From Prevotella sp. (lineage in GTDB: Bacteria > Bacteroidota > Bacteroidia > Bacteroidales > Dysgonomonadaceae), in the NCBI GenBank assembly GCA_031285625.1, contig JAITVV010000095.1, positions 248,001-312,000 on the forward strand: DNA of 64,000 nucleotides, read 5' to 3'. Under the pieces are notes generated by a model. It ran no database searches. It saw only the letters and a list, made by a program, of their open reading frames with translations, and was not told the origin of the DNA. The position numbers and the translations under genes are program-made. Shown one piece after another: positions 27,444 to 35,902 of the stretch (position 1 is the stretch's first letter; each line of letters begins with the position of its first letter).

Positions 27444-28688
27444 TTAATCCAAACCAATGCCTTCGCCAGGTATACCTGTACCCGAAGTCGGATTGTTTCT
27501 GCCTGTGTATGTAATAGAGTTTGTAGTACCACATACATTGCTTGTAGTACAGGTGATATTGAAAACACCTTCTTTTTTACCTGTATATCCTGTCATAATC
27601 TTGCCATATTGGTTTATTGGTTTTGCATCACCTGTTACTTTCCATACTGTGTTAGATGTATTAGCGCCATCTATTTTAGCGGAGAAAATATAAGAGGAGT
27701 TTTGCTCATACCAGCCACTACTTGATGGTGGGAGAATCTGAACTGACGGCTTACCTACCCAAACAGATGAATTTTCCACAGTGTAACTTTTACCATCATA
27801 AGTAACTATTGCTTTAATTTTTCCATATCCGTTACCTGATGCTTTAAATGTAGCTGTTGCTGTACCTTGCCCGGAGGCTAAAGTCATATTGGAAATAGGT
27901 TGCCAGTTGATGTTTGAGGCAGAAGGCTCTAATTTATATGAACCATTCTGGTTTGCACAAAGAATAGTGGCAGTTGTCGAAACAGTATGTTTAGGATGTA
28001 TTTTTACTATTTTTTGACCCTCATAATAGTAATCTTTATTAAGATAGCCATTAGATTTGTATGCTGTAGCTTTTATTATATAACTTGTATATATATTCTG
28101 TTTTGCTCTTATCGTTACAATTTGGTTATGAATGGGGATGTAATGCTTGGGATCACTCGTGTTCTTAATAGATATTATATCAAATAAATTCTTATCTATC
28201 TCGACATTTGGAGCTGCATATCCTGATACAGAAGCAATACATTCAACAGTCTCTCCAAATAGTATATAGTCAGGACACATAATAGTAACTTTTCCATATA
28301 TCGATTCTGGTTTTTCCGTTTGACTTGCTGTAATCTTTACCTTGTATGTTTTCATATTTGCAGGTAAATCCCCTTGCTTATAAGCCACAATCTTTGCATC
28401 ATTAGTAGCTGTATTACCCCAAGTTACAAAGAAATCATGCTTAAGACTACCTTTTTTCACCTGTTCAACTCTAGCAGTATCTTTACTGTTGTTAAAAGTT
28501 CCATATTTTCCAGTTCTAATAATAAAATTTGTTTCTTGTGCTAACCCAGAACTGAAGTTTAGTGAATACATCCATGTTTCTCCAGTAACAACATTTTGAT
28601 TTCCCATAATATCTCTGATTTGCCCCCATGCAAATCCAATAGAAATTGATGTTAATAATAATACCATTAAAATTTTCTTCATAAGCAT
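27444..28688 (-). CDS. Secreted protein with PKD-like beta-sandwich repeats
   Basis: 414 residues; a second Met at residue 3 (ATG at 28682) is the likelier start. Signal peptide through about residue 23 (cut near AWGQ). The mature chain is a series of beta-sandwich domains, with segments such as ATATFKASGNGYGKIKAIVTY typical of PKD-like repeats of Bacteroidetes surface proteins. No C-terminal sorting domain was recognised. Ends with Gly-Ile-Pro-rich residues. Probably an extracellular or surface binding protein. Confidence 0.7.
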   Translation of the reverse strand: MLMKKILMVLLLTSISIGFAWGQIRDIMGNQNVVTGETWMYSLNFSSGLAQETNFIIRTGKYGTFNNSKDTARVEQVKKGSLKHDFFVTWGNTATNDAKIVAYKQGDLPANMKTYKVKITASQTEKPESIYGKVTIMCPDYILFGETVECIASVSGYAAPNVEIDKNLFDIISIKNTSDPKHYIPIHNQIVTIRAKQNIYTSYIIKATAYKSNGYLNKDYYYEGQKIVKIHPKHTVSTTATILCANQNGSYKLEPSASNINWQPISNMTLASGQGTATATFKASGNGYGKIKAIVTYDGKSYTVENSSVWVGKPSVQILPPSSSGWYEQNSSYIFSAKIDGANTSNTVWKVTGDAKPINQYGKIMTGYTGKKEGVFNITCTTSNVCGTTNSITYTGRNNPTSGTGIPGEGIGLD

Positions 28689-28792
28689 AATCTTTTTAAA
28701 TTAATAATTAAATATTCACCGTCCCATATCCGGATTAGGGACTTATACTATAAGACAATTTTGTTAAAGAATCTTTACTGATTTTGTGGTCA

Positions 28793-29398
28793 TCAGACTA
28801 ATTCTTCCCTACGTTTCTTAAACTCTTTGTTGGCGCGTACACCTTTCTTTATCTTGGAGATAGCACGTTGGATATTATGTTCCCTTATTCCGGTAATGTC
28901 GGCCAGAGATGCATAGTTTATAGCAGGTTTCAGGTTGATATACATCTTGAAGAGCTCGAAGTCGCGAATACTGTAATTCTTGTACACATAATCGAAGATA
29001 TCCTTCTCCAACTTTTGCTGTTTGTCTTGCAGCTCGGCAAAATACTGGGTATCGGTATCTGCTTTATCATAGTGGGGTAGCAGCTCGCAGTAACGGTTTT
29101 GCTTAATACCGTTTGCCATCAGGTTAGTAAAATAGGAACGTACAAAATAATACCTGTAATTCTCCACATTGGTTCCCGTATAAAGGATATTTTCGTACAT
29201 TTTGAGATAACTCTCGCTGAAAACATCGCAATCGAAATAATTGCGCACTGTCAGATACTGTATCACTTCCTTGTTGTTTTCTACAAACCAAACGTTAAAT
29301 GCTTCCGCCTTTTCGGCATAAACAACGTCCTGTACTCCCTCTTTTTTCTTAAAGTATTTCTTACCCTTGTTACTTCTGTTAGTATTGAATAGCAGCAT
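28793..29398 (-). CDS. Sigma-70-like phage regulator
   Basis: 201-residue protein. The N-terminal half is helical (FNVWFVENNKEVIQYL), like sigma region 2. The C-terminal half has a helix-turn-helix pattern like region 4 (YASLADITGIREHNIQRAISKIKKGVRANKEF). The family is common on Bacteroidetes mobile elements. It is the last gene of a five-gene minus operon, and its start overlaps the preceding 58-residue gene by 20 bases. A role in switching on late phage genes is possible but inferred only from domain likeness and position. Confidence 0.65.
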   Translation of the reverse strand: MLLFNTNRSNKGKKYFKKKEGVQDVVYAEKAEAFNVWFVENNKEVIQYLTVRNYFDCDVFSESYLKMYENILYTGTNVENYRYYFVRSYFTNLMANGIKQNRYCELLPHYDKADTDTQYFAELQDKQQKLEKDIFDYVYKNYSIRDFELFKMYINLKPAINYASLADITGIREHNIQRAISKIKKGVRANKEFKKRREELV

Positions 29399-29555
29399 GA
29401 TCTAAGTTTTTATATTCTACACATTCCGGACAATAATCACATTCATTTACACATATATAGCCGACATTGAACAATGTCTGGGGATCCTGTACAGTCACTT
29501 CTGCCGAACAATTGTCGCAGACGACTTTTATGTACTCCTGGTCTTTAATTTTCAT
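29379..29555 (-). CDS. Small Cys-rich protein (58 aa), likely zinc-binding
   Basis: Frame from ATG 29555 to TAA at 29379. Six cysteines in the pattern Cys13-x2-Cys16 ... Cys35-x3-Cys39-x2-Cys42-x2-Cys45, the layout of a small zinc ribbon. It overlaps the sigma-like gene by 20 bases and sits in the same transcript, 108 bp after the DnaC-like gene. Too short for most ORF callers but the clustered Cys pairs and coupling make it credible. Confidence 0.65.
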   Translation of the reverse strand: MKIKDQEYIKVVCDNCSAEVTVQDPQTLFNVGYICVNECDYCPECVEYKNLDHAAIQY

Positions 29556-29663
29556 TGGTTATACTTTTAGATTAGTTAGTTAATCCATTCTTTCAGAGAC
29601 AATAAGGGCTCCCGGCTATGTTTACAGCCGCTCTTATTTTTCATTTTTAATTATTAATTCTTA

Positions 29664-30251
29664 TTACTTTCTCAGGCTTTGCCCTCTGAATTTGATACGT
29701 CTTGTAGTAGATACTATACGTTCCATTACCCGCTGCCCGTATCGTCCGGCTATCTCATCTCCCCGCAGGTTGGTAGAAATAATGATGAGTTTTCCGTACT
29801 TCTCGGCTGCGTCCATTACTTCGGCAAAGGCTTGCCGCTTGTTGCCATAATTGACAGAAATATCTTCCGTGCCAATATCATCGAGGCTGATCACGTGTTT
29901 TTTAAGTACATCGTCTATGTATTTATTCATCTCCTGCACATCGTACACCGACACCACTTTGCGCGTATATTTCAGTATGATGGCAGGCAATATATAACGG
30001 GTGAGCAGGCTTTTGCCACGTCCGCAGTCACCATACAGAAACAGCCCCCGCCCCTCGTTGTCGGCCAGCCATTCGGCCACCTGATTGTATTCGGGCTGCC
30101 ACAGCAAATCGACCCCCTCATAGGCAAGAAAATATTTGAAACAACTTTCGAGTACAGCCATCGGATTTTGCAGCTGTATGGCTACGCGCCGTGTTGGCAA
30201 TTGCATACCATGCACACGCATCTGTTCGTATATTTGTTCAAAATCGTTCAT
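29664..30251 (-). CDS. DnaC-like AAA+ ATPase (phage helicase loader type)
   Basis: 195-residue protein. Walker A is GDCGRGKS at residues 74-81; Walker B is VISLDDIG near 118; sensor I is LIIISTNL followed by RYGQRVMERI. The fold matches DnaC/IstB-type ATPases which load replicative helicase. In the same operon as a DNA-binding-like gene (overlap of 14 bases, 30238-30251), the common arrangement of phage or plasmid replication modules. No helicase gene is seen here. Confidence 0.82.
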   Translation of the reverse strand: MNDFEQIYEQMRVHGMQLPTRRVAIQLQNPMAVLESCFKYFLAYEGVDLLWQPEYNQVAEWLADNEGRGLFLYGDCGRGKSLLTRYILPAIILKYTRKVVSVYDVQEMNKYIDDVLKKHVISLDDIGTEDISVNYGNKRQAFAEVMDAAEKYGKLIIISTNLRGDEIAGRYGQRVMERIVSTTRRIKFRGQSLRK

Positions 30252-30789
30252 CTGTCGTTGGTTTTATATGTACTTGCGTATCCCTGTTCTCCCATGTGCG
30301 GACTGCTGCCCGCCAGTCTTTCATCTTGTTTTTCCCTATCATCCAGTCTTTTGCTGTATAGAAGTTTATAAACTGATGCGGATCAACTCCATTATTCCTT
30401 TTCCGGCAATAGCTTTCCACTTCCTGAGGCTGAGGAGGCAAGAAGATTATTTTCTCTTTACGGCTCGTTTTTTTAGTTTTGCTTTCGCTCTCTGTTATAC
30501 TTACCTTATCACAGAATAAAAGTGTGTATACCGGCGATTTCTTTTTACGCTGCCCTGCCTCAAAAGAGATTAAATTTTTTTGCTGCAACTTGCTTCTTGC
30601 CTCTATCAGTGTTTTTTCTGAAATACTGATAGAAGAAGTGATCAGTCCGTTAGAACATTCGAAAGGATTTTCCCAGTTGCGGATATTCGACTCCTGCATC
30701 AAAAAGTAGTACAAGTCCGCCTCACTGGACGTAAACCTCATCCTGCGCCGTGCTTGCCAAAACTGATTTATAAGCTCTATGTAATTCAT
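30238..30789 (-). CDS. Winged-helix DNA-binding protein, replication-initiator-like
   Basis: 183-residue protein. N-terminal winged-helix pattern (FTSSEADLYYFLMQESN, then LITSSISISEKTLIEARSKLQQKNLI) as in phage replication or O-like proteins. The C-terminal part has a Lys-rich linker and ends in HQFINFYTAKDWMIGKNKMKDWRAAVRTWENR, a tail common in replication proteins coupled to DnaC-like loaders. Overlaps the next gene by 14 bases and the previous one by 4 (30786-30789). Role in replication initiation is inferred. Confidence 0.7.
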   Translation of the reverse strand: MNYIELINQFWQARRRMRFTSSEADLYYFLMQESNIRNWENPFECSNGLITSSISISEKTLIEARSKLQQKNLISFEAGQRKKKSPVYTLLFCDKVSITESESKTKKTSRKEKIIFLPPQPQEVESYCRKRNNGVDPHQFINFYTAKDWMIGKNKMKDWRAAVRTWENRDTQVHIKPTTDERF

Positions 30790-31124
30790 ATATATGTGAA
30801 TCTGTCTTCCAGTATATCATAAGCCTGTTCGCCCGCCTCTTTTCCGTTACGGTTGTATTCTTCTATAATCGGCTTCAGGCGCGAGGTCAACACGGCAGTA
30901 TCTTCATACAGCAAGTCCCATTCATCATCCAGTACTTCAGACGCTTTCACGTTTACGGTATCCATATAGGCATCGAATGATACACAAACTCGTATATCGC
31001 CTATAACATCGTCAAAATCTGTCACATCCATCTCATCAGAATTGTATAAATGACTCGTAATGGATTTTATTATGCTACTCATTTGTGTTTCATTGCAATA
31101 GCAATCAATTTTTAACGCTCCCAT
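30786..31124 (-). CDS. Small hypothetical protein, first gene of early operon
   Basis: 112-residue acidic protein, no recognised domain. Pattern of mixed strands (VTDFDDVIGDIRVCVSF) and helices. First gene of the operon that continues through the winged-helix, DnaC-like, Cys-rich and sigma-like genes; coupled to the next by an ATGA overlap. A promoter with TATATTTG on the minus strand (31194-31201) lies 70 bp upstream. Confidence 0.65.
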   Translation of the reverse strand: MGALKIDCYCNETQMSSIIKSITSHLYNSDEMDVTDFDDVIGDIRVCVSFDAYMDTVNVKASEVLDDEWDLLYEDTAVLTSRLKPIIEEYNRNGKEAGEQAYDILEDRFTYI

Positions 31125-31193
31125 TTTTCTGCCATTTTAGTTGCGAGTTTCTATTTATTTTCTTTTATTTGATTGGTAATTACCTTTACAATA

Positions 31194-31201
31194 CAAATAT
31201 A
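31194..31201 (-). promoter_or_regulatory. -7 box for the early operon (minus strand)
   Basis: TATATTTG on the minus strand fits the Bacteroidetes -7 consensus TAnnTTTG. The matching -33 element is weak. It faces the repressor promoter at 31265-31295 across an AT-rich divergent region. Confidence 0.4.
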
Positions 31202-31213
31202 CACAATTATGTG

Positions 31214-31271
31214 AATACAACATACACATATCAGTGAATATTTATGTTAATAAATGTTAGTTTGTTGTATT
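31214..31271. promoter_or_regulatory. Candidate operator: 9-bp inverted repeat between divergent promoters
   Basis: AATACAACA at 31214-31222 and its exact complement TGTTGTATT at 31263-31271 lie 40 bp apart, one half near each of the two facing promoters. Such paired sites between an early operon and a C1-type repressor gene are typical of lysis/lysogeny control. Binding is not shown. Confidence 0.4.
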
Positions 31272-31295
31272 TGAATAAGTAAGCGTTTATCTTTG
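31265..31295 (+). promoter_or_regulatory. Promoter for S24 repressor gene
   Basis: TTG at 31265-31267 and TATCTTTG at 31288-31295 with about 20 bp between fit the Bacteroidetes promoter layout; the gene starts 91 bp downstream. Confidence 0.45.
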
Positions 31296-31385
31296 GTAAT
31301 TCATTATGTGTAAAAGAAGTAAATAAAAATATAAGGATATAATCCTTTTTTGAAAAGCAAAGTAGAATACACAAAAGAGTGAATC

Positions 31386-32123
31386 ATGGAAGCATATGAG
31401 AGAATCAGGAAAATCAGGGAGGATCTGTTTAAAGGATCAAATATTGAGTTTGCAAAGGCAATAGATGAAAAACCCAACACTACCAGCAACTGGATGAGTG
31501 GAAATCGCAAGATAGGGCTCGAAGTACTTGAAAAAATACTGGCGCGCCTGCCCCAGATAAGTTCAAGTTGGCTGGTGTCGGGAGAAGGGCCGATGATAAA
31601 AACAGATTCGGGCAAGGAAGAGCCTTACCTGATCACCAAATCGGGGGTAAAATATTTTCAGTTGCCTAACGGTAAGTTTCTGATGCGTGTACCTTTTGTT
31701 CCAGTGAAGGCATACGCCAAGTATGTAGACGAACACAGGGATGCTGAGGCCGCCGAACCGCTGGATGAATACAATTTTATAGTAGACCAGATAGGGCACG
31801 GATGCTATATGGCCTTTGAGATAAAGGGCGACAGCATGGATGATGATACACGTAAAAGTCTCGGCAATGGCGATATCGTTTTGGGGCGTGAACTGGGGCC
31901 GGAGCACTGGAAGGATAAACTGCACACCAATGAGTATCCTAACTGGGTGATTGTATTAGACAACACAATCTTGTGTAAGCAGATTGTAGATCAGGATGTG
32001 GAGAGGGGGGTTATTACCTGCCATTCGTTGAATCCTTCACCTGAATATTCAGATTTTGAGCTAAGCTTTAATGATATTCGACAGATGTTCAATATTATAC
32101 AGAGAGTGTCGAATATGATATAA
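31386..32123 (+). CDS. S24 family repressor (C1/LexA-like)
   Basis: 245-residue regulator. N-terminal helix-turn-helix (FAKAIDEKPNTTSNWMSGNRKIG, residues 22-44). C-terminal peptidase S24 fold with the serine in EIKGDSMDDDT (Ser150) and the lysine in NTILCKQI (Lys198), the catalytic pair of LexA-type self-cleavage. No clear Ala-Gly or Cys-Gly cleavage site was seen in the linker (residues 75-100), so autocleavage is uncertain. Divergent from the early operon, as in lambdoid control regions. Such S24 regulators also occur as host genes in Bacteroidetes. Confidence 0.85.
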   Translation: MEAYERIRKIREDLFKGSNIEFAKAIDEKPNTTSNWMSGNRKIGLEVLEKILARLPQISSSWLVSGEGPMIKTDSGKEEPYLITKSGVKYFQLPNGKFLMRVPFVPVKAYAKYVDEHRDAEAAEPLDEYNFIVDQIGHGCYMAFEIKGDSMDDDTRKSLGNGDIVLGRELGPEHWKDKLHTNEYPNWVIVLDNTILCKQIVDQDVERGVITCHSLNPSPEYSDFELSFNDIRQMFNIIQRVSNMI

Positions 32124-32124
32124 C

Positions 32125-32469
32125 ATGGCAAAATATAAGAAAACCAGTTTCATTGGGTTGCTCATACTGATATCTATTTACATGCTTATTTCCGTATCTT
32201 TAAACAAATGTGTAGAAAACAGACAAAAGGGAGCAGAGTATAGAGGAGTATTGAATGAAGTTTTTAGGGATGAAAATAACAGATATACACATACCTACAA
32301 AATTCAAACTGATAATGGAATCATTAATCAAGTAGTTATTTCTTATAGTAAGAGTTTAGATTATGTAGAAATTGGAGATTCTATTATTACAGAAAAAGGA
32401 AAGCTGGAAATAATCATTAGGAAGAAAAGTTCCAATTATAATACTTATGCAGTTTTTCCTTATGAATAA
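32125..32469 (+). CDS. Small membrane-anchored hypothetical protein
   Basis: 114 residues with one N-terminal membrane helix (about residues 8-26) followed by a beta-rich, probably extracytoplasmic domain. No family recognised. Starts 1 base after the repressor stop codon, so probably cotranscribed. May be a superinfection-exclusion or conversion-type gene by position, which is speculation. Confidence 0.6.
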   Translation: MAKYKKTSFIGLLILISIYMLISVSLNKCVENRQKGAEYRGVLNEVFRDENNRYTHTYKIQTDNGIINQVVISYSKSLDYVEIGDSIITEKGKLEIIIRKKSSNYNTYAVFPYE

Positions 32470-32478
32470 TGCGCTGGT

Positions 32479-33648
32479 TTACACTGTCTCTTTATAAATA
32501 CCCAGCACTTCTTCTACATTCTTCAGCCATCCCTGAAAATCGAAGCGGGCTACAGCTTTATCCAGATCGGTGCTATATTTTACCGACAGGGTAGGATCGT
32601 CAAGTACCATCTTCATTCCTTGATAGACACCTTCGGCACTATTGTCGACAAGGATGCCGTATTTGCCGCCATCGACGATATCGCGTGGGCCTCCACAGTC
32701 GGTAGTGATAACAGGGGTACGCAGCGCCATAGATTCGAGCAATGCCAGAGAAAAACTTTCCCTCTCGGAAACGCACAACGACCATTTACACTGCAATATA
32801 TACGGGAAAGGGTTCTCGATACGGCCATACAGTGTAATATTATCTGTAAGGTTGAGCCCGGTTAATGAATCATGCATCGACTGGCTGTTCATACCTTCAC
32901 CTATAATATAAATATGAAAAGTATAACCTTCTTCTTTCAACCGGCCGGCAGCATTCAGCAACCTGTCGGTACGCTTTTCGGGTGATATACGTGTTATCAG
33001 TATAAAGTTGGTATGCCCCTGAGGAAGGTCTTCGATCGGTTGTTTTGCCTTTTCGGCTGCAGTGGACAGATCGATGGCATTGTACAATACTACAATATCC
33101 TTGGGCATGCTGCCATCATGCAAAACATTCAGATAGGCATTCCGGGCAGCATCGGAAACACAGATTACCTTATCAAATTTGTCATAAGACTTTTGCACCC
33201 TTTTTATTTGCTTCTTATTTAGCCAGACCGACAACTTTTCGCGCGTGGTATTTGCTTCATATTTTCGTTTGTAGAGTATATTATGTATCCACAACACTTT
33301 AGGCACTTCCATCTTACTGAATATGCGGGCAAAGAATGTTTCTTTGAAGCAGACTATTTCGTCATAATCGGCAGCTTTTATACCTTTCCTTTTAGCAAAG
33401 ATGCGGGGAAAGAATATCATCAGGTTTTCGCCGATCTTCTTTTTCAGATGCGATGTATCTTTTTCATAGATATACTTTACATGTACCCGCCACGACAGGT
33501 CGCGGAGTAATATATTCCGGTCGGATGGTTCGGGCAAAAGCAGTGTGATGGCACATTCTTTGGTTACCAGGTGATTAAGCAGGCTGACAAGGAGCTTTTC
33601 CGTTCCTCCCATTTCCATGCTGTCATTGAAAAATAGAATGCGTTTCAT
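32479..33648 (-). CDS. Glycosyltransferase family 4
   Basis: 389-residue GT-B enzyme. N-terminal NDSMEMGGTEKLLVSLL is the usual acceptor-domain start. The nucleotide-sugar site in the C-terminal half has ILITRISPEKRTDRLL and the E-x7-E region SERESFSLALLESMAL, followed by PVITTDCGGPRDIV. Transfers a sugar from a nucleotide donor, in this phylum often for surface glycans. Ten bp upstream is the hemH gene on the same strand. Acceptor unknown. Confidence 0.9.
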   Translation of the reverse strand: MKRILFFNDSMEMGGTEKLLVSLLNHLVTKECAITLLLPEPSDRNILLRDLSWRVHVKYIYEKDTSHLKKKIGENLMIFFPRIFAKRKGIKAADYDEIVCFKETFFARIFSKMEVPKVLWIHNILYKRKYEANTTREKLSVWLNKKQIKRVQKSYDKFDKVICVSDAARNAYLNVLHDGSMPKDIVVLYNAIDLSTAAEKAKQPIEDLPQGHTNFILITRISPEKRTDRLLNAAGRLKEEGYTFHIYIIGEGMNSQSMHDSLTGLNLTDNITLYGRIENPFPYILQCKWSLCVSERESFSLALLESMALRTPVITTDCGGPRDIVDGGKYGILVDNSAEGVYQGMKMVLDDPTLSVKYSTDLDKAVARFDFQGWLKNVEEVLGIYKETV

Positions 33649-33658
33649 ACCGATTTGT

Positions 33659-34618
33659 TCAGGAGATTATTTTTACTACCGATTCTACCCAGTAGTCTTC
33701 ACTATTGAGGCAGGGAATGTATGTGAGTTCCGCACCTCCGTGCTTTATAAACAATTGTTTGGTCTTTAAGTTTATGTCATACAGCGTTTCCAGGTTGTCG
33801 GCCGCAAATCCCGGTGCTACTACAAGGATCTTTTTGTGCCCTTCTTCTGCTAGTTCCTTTACAATCTCGTCCAGATCAGGATTTAGCCAGTTGCTGCCCA
33901 TAGCCGAGTGATAAGTCAGTCTGGTCTTTCTGTAATCTATGTTCAGTTCTTTAGTCAGCAATAATACTGTTTCTTTGGTCTGATATACATAGTCAAACTC
34001 TTTACCTTTCCTCCACCCCTTTTCTACATGGCTGATAGGCAGGCTGTGAAAACTGAAAACAATCTTATCAAAACCATCTTTTATATGAGGCTCTATACTT
34101 TTGGCAAGGGAAGAGATATAAGCCGGATGATTGAAGTAAGGTTCAATAAATTTAAGCCGGAAAGGATAAGGGCGTTTGAAAAACTGTTTACCGACTTCGT
34201 CTATTACAGTTTTATATGATGATTCCGCATATTGCGGAAACAAGGGCAATACGATCACCTCATGCAATCTGTTATTCTTAGCAATAAGGCGCTCCAGAGC
34301 AAGCGTTGTATCAGGCTGCCCATACCTCATAGCTACCTCTACAGGCATTTCCGTAAGGGTTTCCAGTTTCCGGGCAAGGTCTTTTGCATGATATAGCAGA
34401 GGGGAATCCTTATACTTATGGTTCCATATAAGCCTGTAATGGGCTGTAGAACTAAACTGACGCAGGGGTATAATAATACCGTTTACCAGAATAGGGCGAA
34501 ACCAGTCGGGCACAGTCATCACATACGGATCTGAAAGCATAGAGCGAATAAAGAATTTCACATCTTTCCGTCCACAAGTTTTGGGACTGCCGGTATTTAC
34601 TAATAGAACTCCTTTCAT
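33659..34618 (-). CDS. hemH: Ferrochelatase
   Basis: 319-residue enzyme inserting iron into protoporphyrin (or coproporphyrin) for haem synthesis. Starts with KGVLLVNTGSP; conserved catalytic His in FSFHSLP near residue 193; conserved Glu in FAADNLETLYDI near 270. The full length is normal. In an operon with the GT4 gene and upstream of the manA gene, but separated from manA by a repeat. No other haem gene is adjacent. Confidence 0.92.
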   Translation of the reverse strand: MKGVLLVNTGSPKTCGRKDVKFFIRSMLSDPYVMTVPDWFRPILVNGIIIPLRQFSSTAHYRLIWNHKYKDSPLLYHAKDLARKLETLTEMPVEVAMRYGQPDTTLALERLIAKNNRLHEVIVLPLFPQYAESSYKTVIDEVGKQFFKRPYPFRLKFIEPYFNHPAYISSLAKSIEPHIKDGFDKIVFSFHSLPISHVEKGWRKGKEFDYVYQTKETVLLLTKELNIDYRKTRLTYHSAMGSNWLNPDLDEIVKELAEEGHKKILVVAPGFAADNLETLYDINLKTKQLFIKHGGAELTYIPCLNSEDYWVESVVKIIS

Positions 34619-34624
34619 GTGGTC

Positions 34625-34714
34625 AATTCGAAAATGAGCAGATTAGCGGATTAGCAAATTCGGGAATGAGAAATATTTTTTACTAATTTGCTAATTCTCG
34701 AATCTGCTAATTTA
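34625..34714. repeat. Interspersed repeat, TTAGCAAAT family, copy R1
   Basis: Palindromic repeat made of variants of AATTAGCAAAT/ATTTGCTAATT, with arms at about 34625-34670 and 34680-34714, between hemH and manA. Same family as copies at 53963, 54687 and 63544. Confidence 0.7.
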
Positions 34715-34719
34715 TATAT

Positions 34720-35694
34720 TTACACGTACGTCTCCAAAAGTAATACACTTCCCTGAGGGCTTATACTTACACTCTTGGTATCTGCCGGGATAAGGATTGT
34801 CTCACCTTGTTTTACACTGAGGTCATTCCCTTTGTTATCCCTGATATCACAAGCTCCACCCATACAAATATAGGCAATAAAAGAGTCATTGCCGGTATAA
34901 TCACGGGTAATATCTTTTGTAAGTTCAAGCAGGTTTGTAGTAAAGTACTTGCACGACTCCAGCTCTACCGGCTGGTTTTCTTTGCGGGTATAAGACGATT
35001 TGTAATTGTCATACAATTTGTAGTCTATGGCATCTTTAGCAAGCTCGGTATGCAATTCGCGTCCGTTTCCGTTTGCATCCTTCCGGTTGTAATCATATAT
35101 ACGGTATGTGATATCTGAGGTTTGCTGTATCTCGGCAATGAATGTTCCGGCACCGATAGCGTGTACACGTCCGGCAGGAAGGAAGAATACATCCCCTTTC
35201 TTTATATCATGCTTAGCCAGAGAATCTACAAATGTATTGTCTTCGATGCTTTTCACATACGATTCGGGAGTCATTTGTTTTTCAAATCCTGAGTACAGGA
35301 AAGCTCCCGGAGCGGCATTGATTACGTACCACATTTCTGTTTTGCCAAAAGAATTGTGTCTTTTCTTAGCCAGTTCATCGTCAGGGTGTACCTGTATAGA
35401 AAGATTATCGCGGGCATCAATAAATTTGATAAGCAACGGGAATGTTGTTCCAAAAGTGTCAAAATTCTTTTTACCTACCAGTTGCTCCTTATATGTTGCT
35501 ATAACCTCGTCCAGGCTTTTGTTTTCCAGTTCACCGTTAGCTATAACCGACACATTGCCTTTTACACTGGATATTTCCCAACTCTCGCCGATGCCTTCCT
35601 GCAACGGGGTTACATTCTTAAACTTGCATATTTCGTCACCTCCCCAAATAATGGATTTGAGAATAGGTTTAAATTTTAAGGGGTATAAATTCAT
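34720..35694 (-). CDS. manA: Mannose-6-phosphate isomerase, class I
   Basis: 324-residue cupin zinc enzyme that interconverts mannose-6-P and fructose-6-P, feeding GDP-mannose or fucose glycan synthesis. Zinc ligands are visible in IQVHPDDELAK (Gln and His), KTEMWYVI (Glu) and LPAGRVHAIG (His). N-terminal YPLKFKPILKSIIWGG is typical. The length is that of the short Bacteroidetes form. TACTTTTG at 35724-35731 is a possible -7 box upstream. Confidence 0.94.
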   Translation of the reverse strand: MNLYPLKFKPILKSIIWGGDEICKFKNVTPLQEGIGESWEISSVKGNVSVIANGELENKSLDEVIATYKEQLVGKKNFDTFGTTFPLLIKFIDARDNLSIQVHPDDELAKKRHNSFGKTEMWYVINAAPGAFLYSGFEKQMTPESYVKSIEDNTFVDSLAKHDIKKGDVFFLPAGRVHAIGAGTFIAEIQQTSDITYRIYDYNRKDANGNGRELHTELAKDAIDYKLYDNYKSSYTRKENQPVELESCKYFTTNLLELTKDITRDYTGNDSFIAYICMGGACDIRDNKGNDLSVKQGETILIPADTKSVSISPQGSVLLLETYV

Positions 35695-35902
35695 CTTATC
35701 TTTTTGTTTTACAAATTTCTATGCAAAAGTAGTTAAACTTTTATCAATTCTTTTGCCTATTTGTTAATTTTCATATCAAAATATAGTTATGATTATCTAA
35801 AAAAATCATATATTCGCGAAAAATATATACACACAAACGAAACGCTCAGGCGGAATTTTGTACTAGCACAAACGAACACATACACAATAATAGATTAATG
35901 CT

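Noticed and set aside
29679-30371. 230-codon plus frame across the DnaC-like gene
   Set aside because: Spans two well-supported minus genes and shows no domain; Walker motifs support the minus frame.
35108-35767. 219-codon plus frame antisense to manA
   Set aside because: The manA zinc-site motifs are clear on the minus strand; this frame has no recognisable feature.
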